From Leptolinea sp. (GTDB lineage Bacteria > Chloroflexota > Anaerolineae > Anaerolineales > Anaerolineaceae), in contig JALHEL010000049.1 of NCBI GenBank assembly GCA_022837205.1, positions 1 through 13,130 on the forward strand: DNA of 13,130 nucleotides, read 5' to 3'. Numbering within the stretch: the first letter of the stretch is position 1; each line of letters opens with the position of its first letter. The notes under the pieces were generated by a model. The model was not told where the DNA came from, did not search any database, and saw nothing but the letters and a program-made list of their open reading frames with translations. A program made the translations under genes and the position numbers. This document shows, piece after piece, positions 1-7,680 of this stretch.

Positions 1-1
1 G

Positions 2-268
2 GATATTCCTGCGGAGCTTGCAAAAAAATGCGGTAATCAAATTTTCGGTTGCGATATATGCACCACTGTTTGCCCTTGGAATCAAAAAACAGATACCGGT
101 TATTCTCCATTAGAACGATTTCATTTCTCAGATAATCTTTCGGATGATTTGAATCTCACCGAAGAGGAATTTAAAAAGAAATATAAAGATACTGCCATCT
201 ATCGTGTGAAAAATGAAGGATGGAAGCGAAATATCAAAATAGCACTTCAAAATCTCTATGAGGATTAA
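2..268 (+). CDS. queG: epoxyqueuosine reductase QueG, C-terminal part (5' end outside window)
   Basis: An open frame enters from the left edge (first full codon at 2) and ends with TAA at 266-268, giving 88 residues of the C-terminus. The key signature is a cysteine pattern C-x6-C-x2-C-x3-C-P followed by WN (around residues 11-26 of the fragment, FGCDICTTVCPWN), which is the second [4Fe-4S] binding motif of QueG. In the family this cobalamin- and iron-sulfur-dependent cytoplasmic enzyme reduces epoxyqueuosine to queuosine in tRNA wobble position 34. The downstream residues (an LTEEEF helix, then an AIYRVKxxGWKRN segment) also fit the QueG tail, where an arginine/tryptophan-containing helix precedes the HEAT-like end. 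The catalytic N-terminal and cobalamin domains lie outside the window. The gene converges on the LysM gene, with a shared terminator between them. A generic ferredoxin-type protein is possible but less likely, given the GCDxCxxVCPWN wording. Confidence 0.88.
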   Translation, partial: DIPAELAKKCGNQIFGCDICTTVCPWNQKTDTGYSPLERFHFSDNLSDDLNLTEEEFKKKYKDTAIYRVKNEGWKRNIKIALQNLYED

Positions 269-286
269 AAGGAAGGAATTCCCGAC

Positions 287-320
287 AAAATAGCTCCGCT
301 ATGTTTGGCGGAGCTATTTT
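287..320. terminator. bidirectional intrinsic terminator between queG and the LysM gene
   Basis: A perfect 13-bp inverted repeat: AAAATAGCTCCGC (287-299) and GCGGAGCTATTTT (308-320) around an 8-nt loop. The A-run at the left base and the T-run at the right base let it work in both directions. It lies 18 nt after the queG stop and 17 nt beyond the stop of the minus-strand LysM gene, as expected for two convergent genes. Confidence 0.9.
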
Positions 321-337
321 GCCATTGTCTCTAAAAT

Positions 338-1042
338 TTATGGTACAGGTGTATATGTCGGAACGGAAGTGGGTGTCGGTGTTACGATATTGACTGCAAT
401 GATAATTGTGGAGCCTGCGGTTAGCGGAGCATTTTCATCTTCGATCTTATTTAACTTAATAATCGATTCAATTGTGGAGTTAAATTTTGATGCAATGTCT
501 CTCAGAGAATCATTCAGTTGAACTTTATATTCAATTTGTTGGCCTGCTGTATATTGATCAAGCGCAATCGGTGTTTCTGTAGGTAATTTCGTATTGGGAC
601 CGGGAATAATAACTTCCTGTCCGGGTGTTAAATTACAATTATCCATCGTAAACCCGTTAATTGCCAGAAAAACATCAATTCCGACTTTAAATTTATTTAC
701 GGCCACATCCCAACAATTATCACCCTCTTCGACTGTATACATTTGTGGTCCTTCAGGTGTCGGGGAAATTGTCGGTGACGGAGTAACTGTTTCGGTAGGT
801 GTCATAGTCGGCGTGGAAGTCGGAACGGTCGGTGAAGGTGTAAAGGTTTCTGTGGAAGTGGGCGTCGCCGAAGCGAACAAACCTCCGAGTGAGAAATTCC
901 CGTCTCCTTTAATCCATAACACTAATAATAAAATCCCCAAGCCTAAGATAATCGCAGCAATTGCCCATATTACATATGGCAGCACCCTTCGCTTTTTTTG
1001 ATATGAATGAATCACATATTGAGGGCTATTTTTTCGTGCCAT
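338..1042 (-). CDS. membrane-anchored protein with two LysM domains and Thr/Pro-rich linkers
   Basis: A 234-residue protein with a basic N-terminus, one hydrophobic segment at about residues 22-44, a Thr/Pro/Ser-rich spacer at about 59-99, LysM 1 at about 101-147 (starts MYTVEEGDNCWDVA, ends LTPGQEVIIPG), a short linker, LysM 2 at about 171-217 (EYKVQLNDSLRDIA to LTAGSTIII), and a second short Thr/Pro tail. LysM modules bind peptidoglycan or other GlcNAc polymers, so the likely topology is cytoplasmic N-terminus with the domains outside. The only two cysteines after the membrane segment (110 and 136) are both in LysM 1 and could form a disulfide. No catalytic domain is seen, so the exact role is unknown. 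The ATG at 1042 has AAGGA eight nt upstream. A TTG at 1072 in the same frame also has AAGGA at six nt and would add ten residues, so the start is not fully settled. The gene follows uvrA and has its own candidate promoter. Confidence 0.85.
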   Translation of the reverse strand: MARKNSPQYVIHSYQKKRRVLPYVIWAIAAIILGLGILLLVLWIKGDGNFSLGGLFASATPTSTETFTPSPTVPTSTPTMTPTETVTPSPTISPTPEGPQMYTVEEGDNCWDVAVNKFKVGIDVFLAINGFTMDNCNLTPGQEVIIPGPNTKLPTETPIALDQYTAGQQIEYKVQLNDSLRDIASKFNSTIESIIKLNKIEDENAPLTAGSTIIIAVNIVTPTPTSVPTYTPVP

Positions 1043-1100
1043 TGTGCATTTCCTTTCACCGTTATCGATCAACGGATTTCCTTCTCTTGAGTTATTTTTT

Positions 1101-1129
1101 ATTTTACACGGTATTCACATTCTTTGCAA
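1101..1129 (-). promoter_or_regulatory. candidate sigma-70 promoter for the LysM gene
   Basis: On the minus strand, TTGCAA (1124-1129) is followed after exactly 17 nt by TAAAAT (1101-1106). That is four of six and five of six matches to the housekeeping -35 and -10 boxes. It lies in the gap just after the uvrA stop, about 60 nt ahead of the LysM start codon. No terminator is seen after uvrA, so read-through from uvrA probably also reaches this gene. Confidence 0.5.
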
Positions 1130-1141
1130 AATATATAGAAA

Positions 1142-4039
1142 TTATCCCGGGTTCTCCTGTTCCAAAACTTTTTTCAAAAATTGTCCCGTATATGATTTTT
1201 TATTTTCTGCGACTTCCTCCGGTGTACCGGTTGTAACAACCTTTCCGCCTCTGTCGCCGCCTTCGGGTCCCAGATCAATGATATAATCCGCGACTTTAAT
1301 GATATCCATATTATGCTCGATAATAATGACGGAATTTCCTTGTTCAACCAGCCGTTCCAAAACATCAATCAAACGATGGACATCGGCAGCATGAAGCCCC
1401 ACAGAGGGTTCATCCAAAACATATAATGTTTTTCCGGTCATTCGCTTAGATAGTTCTTTGGAAAGTTTGACCCTTTGTGCTTCACCGCCTGAAAGTGTAT
1501 TTCCCGGTTGCCCGATTCGGATATACCCCAGACCGACATCCTGTAACAGGGATAATTTGCTTTGAATAATCGGGAAAGCCGAAAAAAATTCGATGCCGTC
1601 ATCAACCGTCATATCCAAAATATCCGCGATGGATTTGTCTTTAAATTTCACCTGTAACGTTTCATTATTAAACCGTTTCCCGTGACAAACATCACATTCT
1701 ACATAAACATCCGGTAAAAATTGCATCTCAATTTTCAGTTGCCCTTGGCCTTGACACGCCTCACAACGCCCCCCGTGCACATTGAAAGAGAATCGGCCGG
1801 CTTTATATCCCCTCATTTTGCTTTCCGGAAGCTCAGCGAACAGACTTCGTATTTCATCAAAAACGCCCGTATAAGTCCCCGGATTTGATCGGGGAGTCCT
1901 GCCGATCGGTGACTGATCGATATTGATGATTTTATCGAGATATTGAGTACCTTCAATTTTCTTATATTTTCCGGGAGTTGTCATCGCCCGATTCAGATCA
2001 TGTGCCAAGGCTTTATATAATATATCATTCAACAATGTTGATTTTCCGCTTCCGGAAACTCCCGTAATACATACAAACATTCCTAAGGGAATTTCAACAT
2101 CGATGTTTTTAAGATTATTCTCACTCGCCCCGATGATCTTCAGTTTTCTTTCATCCGGTTTCCGCCTTTGTTCCGGTATCGGAACAAATTTCCTTCCGGT
2201 CAGATAATCTGCGGTCAGTGAATCCCGACATTGCAAGACCTGATTTAATGGCCCCGATACAACAACTTGTCCTCCTTGATCTCCGGCTCCGGGTCCCATA
2301 TCAACAATCCAATCTGCGGATCGAATGGTTTCCGAATCATGCTCCACCACGAGGACTGTATTCCCTAAATCCCGTAATTTCTTTAATGTCTGCAGTAATT
2401 TTGCATTATCTTTTGCATGTAAACCGATAGAAGGCTCATCCAATACATACAATACACCCATTAATTGAGATCCGATTTGAGTCGCCAACCGAATGCGTTG
2501 CGCCTCTCCGCCCGAAAGACTTGCCGCGGAACGTTGAAGTGTAATGTAATCCAGACCGACATTTACAAGGAAATCCAGTCGTGAAATAATCTCTTTTAAT
2601 ACCTTTTCCGCAATGATTTTCTGACGGTCCGTCAACAATCCGGGTTTTTCATATAAATCCTTGGCCCATTGCAAAGTCGTATTGATCGACATCTCGGTAA
2701 CATCGATGATATTTTTACCGAGAATCGTCACTGCCAAAGATTCCGGTTTCAGTCGTTTCCCGTGACAAACCTGACAGGGAGTTTCTTTCATAAATTCAGC
2801 GATTCGATCTCGAATATAGTCTGAATTGGTTTCATTGTATCGGCGTTCCAAATTGGGAATCACACCTTCGAATGGGGCTCGATAAGTCGATTTTCGATCA
2901 TTTCGTCCGGTTAAAACCATATTCAAGCTGGCTCCATTGGAACCGTATAAAATGATTTTCATTTTATCTTTCGGAATCTTTGAAACGGGCATATCCAAAT
3001 CAATATCGTATGCCGAAGCGACTTGTAGAAGCTGTTGCCAATAATAACCGTTATCAAATCTTGAATTATTCCATTCCAAAACAGCGATTGCGCCCTCATT
3101 AATCGATTTTGAATTATCGGGAATAATCAGATTCGGATCAATCTCCAGCCGCATTCCCAGCCCTTGACAAGCCGGACATGCACCATGGGGCGTGTTAAAC
3201 GAGAAAGATCTCGGTTCTATTTCCGGAATGCTAATCCCATGTTCCGGGCAAGATAGAAACTCCGAAAAATACATGTCTTGTGCCGGCTCCGAAGAGAGGT
3301 TGGTGACGGTTAAATAACCTTCGCCGACCTTTAATGCTGTCTCTACCGAATCGGCCAACCTTGACCGGTTCATTTTTTCCTCTTCCGGATCTTCAAAATG
3401 TCGGATAATCACCCGATCAACCACCGCTTCGATCGTGTGAATCTTATATCGATCCAGTTGAACTTCCTCATCCAATGAATAAACCGTCCCGTCGATCCGC
3501 ACCCGAACAAAACCGCTTTTTCTGATCTCTTCCAAAACAGCTTGATAAGTTCCCTTTCTTGCACGAACAATCGGAGCAAGAATCATCAAACGGCTCCCTT
3601 CCGGCAGCTTTTGAATAGCTTCAACAATTTCATCGGAGGATTGTTTGCTTACTTCTCTTCCGCAGATCGGACAGTGCGGAATACCGATCCTTGCATAAAG
3701 CAAACGAAGGTAATCATAAACTTCCGTAATCGTTCCCACGGTTGAACGCGGATTTTTCGAAGTTCCTTTTTGATCGATCGAAACTGCCGGTGATAAGCCT
3801 TCAATCGCATCAACATCCGGTTTATCCATCTGGCCTAAAAATTGTCTGGCATAAGCGGATAAAGATTCCACATATCGCCTTTGCCCTTCGGCAAAAATAG
3901 TATCAAAAGCCAACGAAGATTTTCCCGATCCGGAAAGACCGGTAATCACAACCAATTTGTCTCTGGGTATATCAACTGAAATATTTTTTAAATTATTTTC
4001 CCGTGCGCCAAGCACACGGATCACATTTTTATTTGACAC
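1142..4039 (-). CDS. uvrA: excinuclease ABC subunit A
   Basis: UvrA is the DNA-damage-recognition ATPase of nucleotide excision repair. It loads UvrB at lesions as a dimer in the cytoplasm. The protein is 965 residues, about the family length, and all key parts are present. These are Walker A of ATPase I (GLSGSGKSS, about 34-42), the interaction and insertion regions with a CPxC-type zinc module (about 264-291), ABC signature I (LSGGEAQR, about 507) with the LDEPSIGLH Walker B, Walker A of ATPase II (GVSGSGKST, about 658), the large second zinc finger (CEAC to CDVC, about 755-785) and signature II (LSGGEAQR, about 847) with LDEPSVGLH. The start is a GTG at 4037-4039, chosen because GGGAG at 4047-4051 is seven nt upstream. 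A TTG at 4045 in the same frame is too close to that site. The gene begins 17 nt after the ruvA stop, so it belongs to the same operon. No broken motif is seen. Confidence 0.98.
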   Translation of the reverse strand: MSNKNVIRVLGARENNLKNISVDIPRDKLVVITGLSGSGKSSLAFDTIFAEGQRRYVESLSAYARQFLGQMDKPDVDAIEGLSPAVSIDQKGTSKNPRSTVGTITEVYDYLRLLYARIGIPHCPICGREVSKQSSDEIVEAIQKLPEGSRLMILAPIVRARKGTYQAVLEEIRKSGFVRVRIDGTVYSLDEEVQLDRYKIHTIEAVVDRVIIRHFEDPEEEKMNRSRLADSVETALKVGEGYLTVTNLSSEPAQDMYFSEFLSCPEHGISIPEIEPRSFSFNTPHGACPACQGLGMRLEIDPNLIIPDNSKSINEGAIAVLEWNNSRFDNGYYWQQLLQVASAYDIDLDMPVSKIPKDKMKIILYGSNGASLNMVLTGRNDRKSTYRAPFEGVIPNLERRYNETNSDYIRDRIAEFMKETPCQVCHGKRLKPESLAVTILGKNIIDVTEMSINTTLQWAKDLYEKPGLLTDRQKIIAEKVLKEIISRLDFLVNVGLDYITLQRSAASLSGGEAQRIRLATQIGSQLMGVLYVLDEPSIGLHAKDNAKLLQTLKKLRDLGNTVLVVEHDSETIRSADWIVDMGPGAGDQGGQVVVSGPLNQVLQCRDSLTADYLTGRKFVPIPEQRRKPDERKLKIIGASENNLKNIDVEIPLGMFVCITGVSGSGKSTLLNDILYKALAHDLNRAMTTPGKYKKIEGTQYLDKIINIDQSPIGRTPRSNPGTYTGVFDEIRSLFAELPESKMRGYKAGRFSFNVHGGRCEACQGQGQLKIEMQFLPDVYVECDVCHGKRFNNETLQVKFKDKSIADILDMTVDDGIEFFSAFPIIQSKLSLLQDVGLGYIRIGQPGNTLSGGEAQRVKLSKELSKRMTGKTLYVLDEPSVGLHAADVHRLIDVLERLVEQGNSVIIIEHNMDIIKVADYIIDLGPEGGDRGGKVVTTGTPEEVAENKKSYTGQFLKKVLEQENPG

Positions 4040-4046
4040 AAACAAA

Positions 4047-4051
4047 CTCCC
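4047..4051 (-). promoter_or_regulatory. ribosome binding site that decides the uvrA start
   Basis: The minus-strand sequence reads GGGAG (4051 down to 4047), then seven spacer bases TTTGTTT, then GTG at 4039-4037. The alternative in-frame TTG at 4045-4043 would be only one base from the site, so GTG is the preferred start codon. Confidence 0.7.
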
Positions 4052-4056
4052 ATGAA

Positions 4057-4632
4057 TCAGCCCAACGATTGCAGGGCTGCTCTGATTTTATCTTCTACGG
4101 TATCCGGAGTATCCTTAGGGACAGATTGGACAGCGGTTTGCGCTTGTACCAAACTGTAACCTAATGCTGTCAGCGCTTCAATCGCCTCTAAATCTGCGGA
4201 ATGAAGATTGCTCAAGGTTGCATTTTCGAAAGAATCGGATATTTTCCCTTGTAAATATAAAACAACTTTTTGTGCGGTTTTTTTCCCCACTCCCGGAACT
4301 CTCGAAAGAAAATCCGGTTGATCCTGAATCACAGCACGTCTGACGGTATCAACTCCCACTGTCGAGAGAATTCCCAAAGCTAATCGTGGCCCGATTCCGC
4401 TGACGCCCATCAATAAGGAGAAATATTCAACTTCTTCTTTTGTTTCAAATCCGTATAATGCCAATAAATCTTCGCGAACGATCAATTGTGTATGAAGAAG
4501 AATTTCTTTCCCTTTTTCGGCGATACCGAGCAAGCTCTGCGGAACATAAACTTTCAATCCGATCCCATTCACCATGACAGTAATTGAATCGGATTCTTTT
4601 TCGATTACGGTGCCTTCCAAATACGAAATCAT
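4057..4632 (-). CDS. ruvA: Holliday junction branch migration protein RuvA
   Basis: RuvA forms the tetramer that binds four-way DNA junctions and recruits the RuvB motor for branch migration in recombinational repair. The protein is 191 residues, normal for the family. It starts with the typical MISYLEGTV of the OB-fold domain I (about 1-63). Two helix-hairpin-helix motifs follow (VSGIGPRLAL at about 77-86 and VPGVGKKTA at about 112-120). After a flexible linker comes domain III (about 145-191, with the EAIEALTALGYS element), which contacts RuvB. The ATG at 4632 has AAGGG six nt upstream. An in-frame extension to 4674 would add residues not seen in RuvA and overlap the upstream gene further, so I reject it. 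The start overlaps the stop of the upstream methyltransferase as ATGA, pointing to coupled translation. ruvB is not adjacent in this window. Confidence 0.97.
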   Translation of the reverse strand: MISYLEGTVIEKESDSITVMVNGIGLKVYVPQSLLGIAEKGKEILLHTQLIVREDLLALYGFETKEEVEYFSLLMGVSGIGPRLALGILSTVGVDTVRRAVIQDQPDFLSRVPGVGKKTAQKVVLYLQGKISDSFENATLSNLHSADLEAIEALTALGYSLVQAQTAVQSVPKDTPDTVEDKIRAALQSLG

Positions 4633-5450
4633 GCATTTCCCTTCTCTGAGGTTAACACATACCCTCGATGGCAATTATATATTTGATATAGCATGATACC
4701 CGTCGCGACAGCTAAATTCAATGAATCGCTGGATCTTAACATCGGAATACGAGCCATAAAATCACAAGAATCGATTTGTTCTCGAGTCAGACCTTGTCTT
4801 TCGCTTCCCATTAATAAAATTATCGGATTCGGATAAGAAATTTCCAAATAATCCGTTTCGGTATGATCCGAGGTTCCAACCATTTTTATTTTTTTTTCAT
4901 TTTTCCAAGCCAAAAAAGTTTCGAAATCCGTTTGAATGATCTTCTGAGAAAACAAAGCTCCCATCGACCCCCGGACCGATCCCGATTCGTACGGATTGAC
5001 CGAATCACCCAGCAGAACAATCCCATTCGCGTCAACCGCATCCGATGTCCGAATAATTGTTCCGAGATTCCCGGGATCGGCTATTTCGGTTAATGCCACG
5101 ATGATTCCTTTTTTTGTATTCAAATCATCCAAATGATATTCTTTCTTTATGCCGATTGCTGCGATTCCTTGTGGATTCTCTTTCATTGAAAACGATTTAA
5201 AAACACTCTCACTGACTTCTAAGATTTCCAACCCTGTTTGTTTTCCCTGTTCAATTAATTGATTTCCGTATTCACTTTTTAATAATTCCGGACAAAAAAT
5301 GAGCGTTTCCAACAAGTTTTCCGTTTTATATGCTTCTCCGATGATTCGAAGCCCTTCCATATAAAACAGGTTGGATTTTTTTTGTTGCTTTTTATCCTGA
5401 ATTTGGCGGATTTGTTTTATTTTTGAATTGGAAGTACTTGTTATCATCAT
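4629..5450 (-). CDS. SpoU/TrmH-family RNA 2'-O-methyltransferase (RlmB/TsnR-like)
   Basis: A 273-residue protein of the SPOUT class, which transfers a methyl group from S-adenosylmethionine to a ribose 2'-OH in rRNA or tRNA. An N-terminal substrate-binding domain (about 1-105, with the conserved SNSKIKQIRQ and FYMEGLRII) is followed by the knotted catalytic domain. Its three family motifs are visible: motif 1 NLGTIIRTSDA (about 128-138, with the catalytic-type Arg), motif 2 LLMGSERQGL (about 212-221) and motif 3 IPMLRSSDSLNLAVATGI (about 235-252). The architecture fits 23S rRNA Gm methyltransferases, but the target nucleotide cannot be read from the sequence. The start is taken as the ATG at 5448-5450, which shares one base with the ruvC stop (TGATG). 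A second ATG follows at once. No good ribosome binding site is seen, so translation probably depends on ruvC. The 3' end overlaps ruvA by four bases. Confidence 0.93.
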   Translation of the reverse strand: MMITSTSNSKIKQIRQIQDKKQQKKSNLFYMEGLRIIGEAYKTENLLETLIFCPELLKSEYGNQLIEQGKQTGLEILEVSESVFKSFSMKENPQGIAAIGIKKEYHLDDLNTKKGIIVALTEIADPGNLGTIIRTSDAVDANGIVLLGDSVNPYESGSVRGSMGALFSQKIIQTDFETFLAWKNEKKIKMVGTSDHTETDYLEISYPNPIILLMGSERQGLTREQIDSCDFMARIPMLRSSDSLNLAVATGIMLYQIYNCHRGYVLTSEKGNA

Positions 5451-5947
5451 CAGAAAGATTCGAGTATATTCGGAAATCGATTCGTATTCGCACAACAAAT
5501 TGCGATTGCCAGAGCATCAGCCGCATCATCCGGTTTCGGCATTTCATTAAGTTTCAGAATTGCTTTAACCATCATTTGGACTTGACGTTTCTCTGCGCCA
5601 CCGTAACCGACAACTGCTTGCTTCACTTCCATCGGAGTAAATTCATCAACATCTATGCCGGCCCTTGCCAAACTCAAAAGGATAACGCCTCTGGCTTGTC
5701 CGACACTGATTGCGGTAGTAACATTGCTGTGAAAAAACAACTTCTCTACGGCACCCCTTTTAGGTCCATAGAGAAGTATTTTTTCATTGATTTCTGAATA
5801 AAGTTGCAGGAGTCTGTTTTCCATCTTATCTTTCGCCGGTGTGCAAATAACCCCGTAATCGATTACGGATAATTCACCTCTGTCAGATAAGTCAATAAAG
5901 CCATATCCTGTCAATGCCGTGCCAGGATCGACACCTATGATAACCAT
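5450..5947 (-). CDS. ruvC: crossover junction endodeoxyribonuclease RuvC
   Basis: RuvC is the dimeric nuclease that resolves Holliday junctions by symmetric, Mg2+-dependent nicking. The protein is 165 residues, the usual length. The RNase H-like fold and its acidic active site are visible: Asp7 in IGVDPGT, Glu68 in GAVEKLFF, and Asp141 and Asp144 in the PDDAADALAIAI motif. The VGQARG and FTPMEVKQAVVGYGGAEKRQV segments are also standard. The ATG at 5945-5947 begins seven nt after the yebC stop. The ribosome binding site is weak (GAAGAA in the end of yebC), suggesting coupling to yebC translation. The order yebC-ruvC is widespread in bacteria. What is unusual here is that a methyltransferase sits between ruvC and ruvA. 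Confidence 0.97.
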   Translation of the reverse strand: MVIIGVDPGTALTGYGFIDLSDRGELSVIDYGVICTPAKDKMENRLLQLYSEINEKILLYGPKRGAVEKLFFHSNVTTAISVGQARGVILLSLARAGIDVDEFTPMEVKQAVVGYGGAEKRQVQMMVKAILKLNEMPKPDDAADALAIAICCANTNRFPNILESF

Positions 5948-5954
5948 GCAACTA

Positions 5955-6710
5955 TTATTCTTCGTTTTCTAATGCTGCAATTGCCTCATCACTGATATTC
6001 ATATTATGATAGACTTGTTGAACATCATCCAATTCTTCCAATGCATCAATGACACGAAGTACCTGTAATGTATCATCCAGAGGAAGATCGATCGGTTGAT
6101 TCGGTATCATGCGAATTTGCGCTTCTTGAATATGCAAGCCCGCCGCAAATAAAGCATCGCTCATCATTTTATAGGCGTCAGCTTCCGCATAAATTTCGAT
6201 ACCGTCTTCACTTTGTTCGACATCATCCGCACCGTTTTCAAGCGCGATTTCAAAAATCTTATCGAAATCGAGATTATCTCCGGTCAGAAGAAAATATGCT
6301 TTTCGCGAAAATTGCCAGGCAACGGATCCCGCCTCACCTAAATTACCACCCGCTCGAGACAAAGCATGTCGAACATCGGCAACGGTTCGGTTCCTATTCT
6401 CTGTCACACATTCAACCATTAAAGCAACGCCTTTCGGTCCGTAACCTTCGTACATTACATCTTCAAAAACTGCGCCGTCTTTTGATTCTCCCGTACCGCG
6501 TTTTATTGCTCGCTCGATACTGTCTTTCGGCATATTACTTTCCCGCGCCTTATCGACAGCGAGCCGCAGTTTGAAGTTCATATTCGGATCTCCACCCTCG
6601 CGCGCTGCCATGGTTATTTCTTTCGCAAGCTTCGTGAAAACCTGGCCGCGTTTCGCATCTCCCGCACCTTTCTTTCGTTTTATCGTTGCCCAATGAGAAT
6701 GGCCTGACAT
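5955..6710 (-). CDS. yebC: YebC/PmpR family protein
   Basis: A 251-residue full-length YebC-family protein. It opens with the diagnostic MSGHSHWATIKRKKGAGDAKRG and continues through the first-domain segment VFTKLAKEITMAAREGGDPN, the YEGYGPKGVALMVE segment of the second domain and the acidic C-terminal domain (LDDVQQVYHNMNI). Family members have been described as DNA-binding transcription regulators and, more recently, as ribosome-associated factors that ease translation of difficult (for example proline-rich) stretches. The sequence alone does not tell which applies here. The ATG at 6708-6710 has AAGGGGAA about seven nt upstream, the best ribosome binding site in this operon. It appears to be the first gene of the yebC-ruvC-spoU-ruvA-uvrA unit, with a candidate promoter in the 186-nt gap behind the hydrolase gene. 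Confidence 0.96.
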   Translation of the reverse strand: MSGHSHWATIKRKKGAGDAKRGQVFTKLAKEITMAAREGGDPNMNFKLRLAVDKARESNMPKDSIERAIKRGTGESKDGAVFEDVMYEGYGPKGVALMVECVTENRNRTVADVRHALSRAGGNLGEAGSVAWQFSRKAYFLLTGDNLDFDKIFEIALENGADDVEQSEDGIEIYAEADAYKMMSDALFAAGLHIQEAQIRMIPNQPIDLPLDDTLQVLRVIDALEELDDVQQVYHNMNISDEAIAALENEE

Positions 6711-6813
6711 ATTTTCATTCCCCTTTTCTGAATGGAATCATTCTTTATGACAGAATGTTTTTTAATTTCGATCGTTCATTTTGCTTTTTATCTAATATAC
6801 AAATGACTAAATA

Positions 6814-6841
6814 ATTATACACTTATTATGAGTTGCGTCGA
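6814..6841 (-). promoter_or_regulatory. candidate sigma-70 promoter for the yebC-ruvC-spoU-ruvA-uvrA operon
   Basis: On the minus strand a perfect TATAAT (6814-6819) lies 16 nt after TCGACG (6836-6841, four of six matches to TTGACA). The same 16-nt spacing occurs in the strong promoter ahead of livK. It would give a leader of about 100 nt before yebC. No clear terminator was found between the upstream hydrolase gene and yebC, so read-through from corA is also possible. Confidence 0.45.
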
Positions 6842-6896
6842 TATCCTCGCTTCACCAAACATGAACTTTTATCCATTAAATCCGGCCTGATACCGA

Positions 6897-7667
6897 TTAT
6901 TTCGTTTGCTTTACCACCGGATTGACTAATCTGCCGATTCCTTCGATTTGAGTTTCGAGTATATCCCCTTCCTTCAGAGGAGAAGTCCCGGCCGGCGTCC
7001 CGGTTAAAATAACATCGCCCGGATTTAAAGTCATAATGGATGAAATATAAGCGATAATTGCGGGAATCGAAAAAACCATATCACGGGTTGAAGCCATTTG
7101 TCTCAGTTCGGAATTAACACGACAGGTTAACATAGCATCCGCCGGTTCAAAATCCGTTTCAATCCATGGCCCTAACGGACAAAAAGTATCGTATCCTTTA
7201 CTGCGAGTCCAAGTATCATCTTTCTTTTGTAAATCTCGAGCTGTAACATCGTTTGCAACGGTGTATCCAAAAATATAGGAAAAAGCTTCTTCCGGCAATA
7301 CTGTTTTCGCTTTTTTCCCGATCACTAAAGCCAACTCGCATTCATGTTCCACTCGCTCGGAAGTCGGCGGAAGGACAATCCCGTCACCGGTACCGATTAC
7401 TGCACTGGGAGGTTTTAGAAAAATAGTCGGATACTCAGGGACAGGCCGATCAAATTCCTTTGCATGATCTTGATAATTCCAACCCACCGCCACAATTTTT
7501 CCGGGAATCAAAGGTGCAAGTAGTTTTACACGATCAATCGGAAGCGTTGCTTCAAGACGACGATAATCGGAAAACATATCGCCTTCAATACCGCCTACCA
7601 TATCTTCATAGATCCAACCGATTTTTACTTCAGGCTTGTTATCCTGAATATAACGGATAAATTTCAT
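6897..7667 (-). CDS. fumarylacetoacetate hydrolase (FAH) family enzyme
   Basis: A 256-residue protein with the FAH fold. After a short N-terminal domain (about 1-50), the catalytic domain begins near PGKIVAVGWNYQDHAKE (56-71). The metal ligands typical of the family are visible: Glu109 and Glu111 in VEHECELALVIG and Asp140 in GYTVANDVTARD. Lys157 in the RSKGYDTFCPLGPW segment and the DVILTGTPAGT loop (218-228) are also conserved features. Family members cleave or decarboxylate beta-keto or acylpyruvate-type compounds with Mg2+ or Mn2+ (acylpyruvase, oxaloacetate decarboxylase or hydroxy-hepta-dienedioate isomerase activities). Which substrate applies here cannot be decided, and no catabolic partner gene is nearby. 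The ATG at 7665-7667 has AGGGG six nt upstream. A longer in-frame start reaching into corA is not needed. It follows corA by 13 nt, so the two are likely cotranscribed. Confidence 0.93.
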   Translation of the reverse strand: MKFIRYIQDNKPEVKIGWIYEDMVGGIEGDMFSDYRRLEATLPIDRVKLLAPLIPGKIVAVGWNYQDHAKEFDRPVPEYPTIFLKPPSAVIGTGDGIVLPPTSERVEHECELALVIGKKAKTVLPEEAFSYIFGYTVANDVTARDLQKKDDTWTRSKGYDTFCPLGPWIETDFEPADAMLTCRVNSELRQMASTRDMVFSIPAIIAYISSIMTLNPGDVILTGTPAGTSPLKEGDILETQIEGIGRLVNPVVKQTK

Positions 7668-7680
7668 TCTGCACCCCTTT

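Noticed and set aside
740..880. Imperfect short repeats of a GTCGG-type motif
   Set aside because: These are codon-level repeats for the Thr/Pro-rich linker of the LysM protein, not an independent repeat array.
594..1001. 135-codon plus-strand frame rich in Val/Gly opposite the LysM gene
   Set aside because: It is the mirror of the Thr/Pro-rich coding repeats, which read as Val/Gly-rich on the other strand. The LysM frame explains the sequence with recognisable domains and a ribosome binding site.
6068..6574. 168-codon plus-strand frame opposite yebC
   Set aside because: Arg/His/Leu-rich shadow of the strongly conserved yebC coding frame, without a supporting start site.
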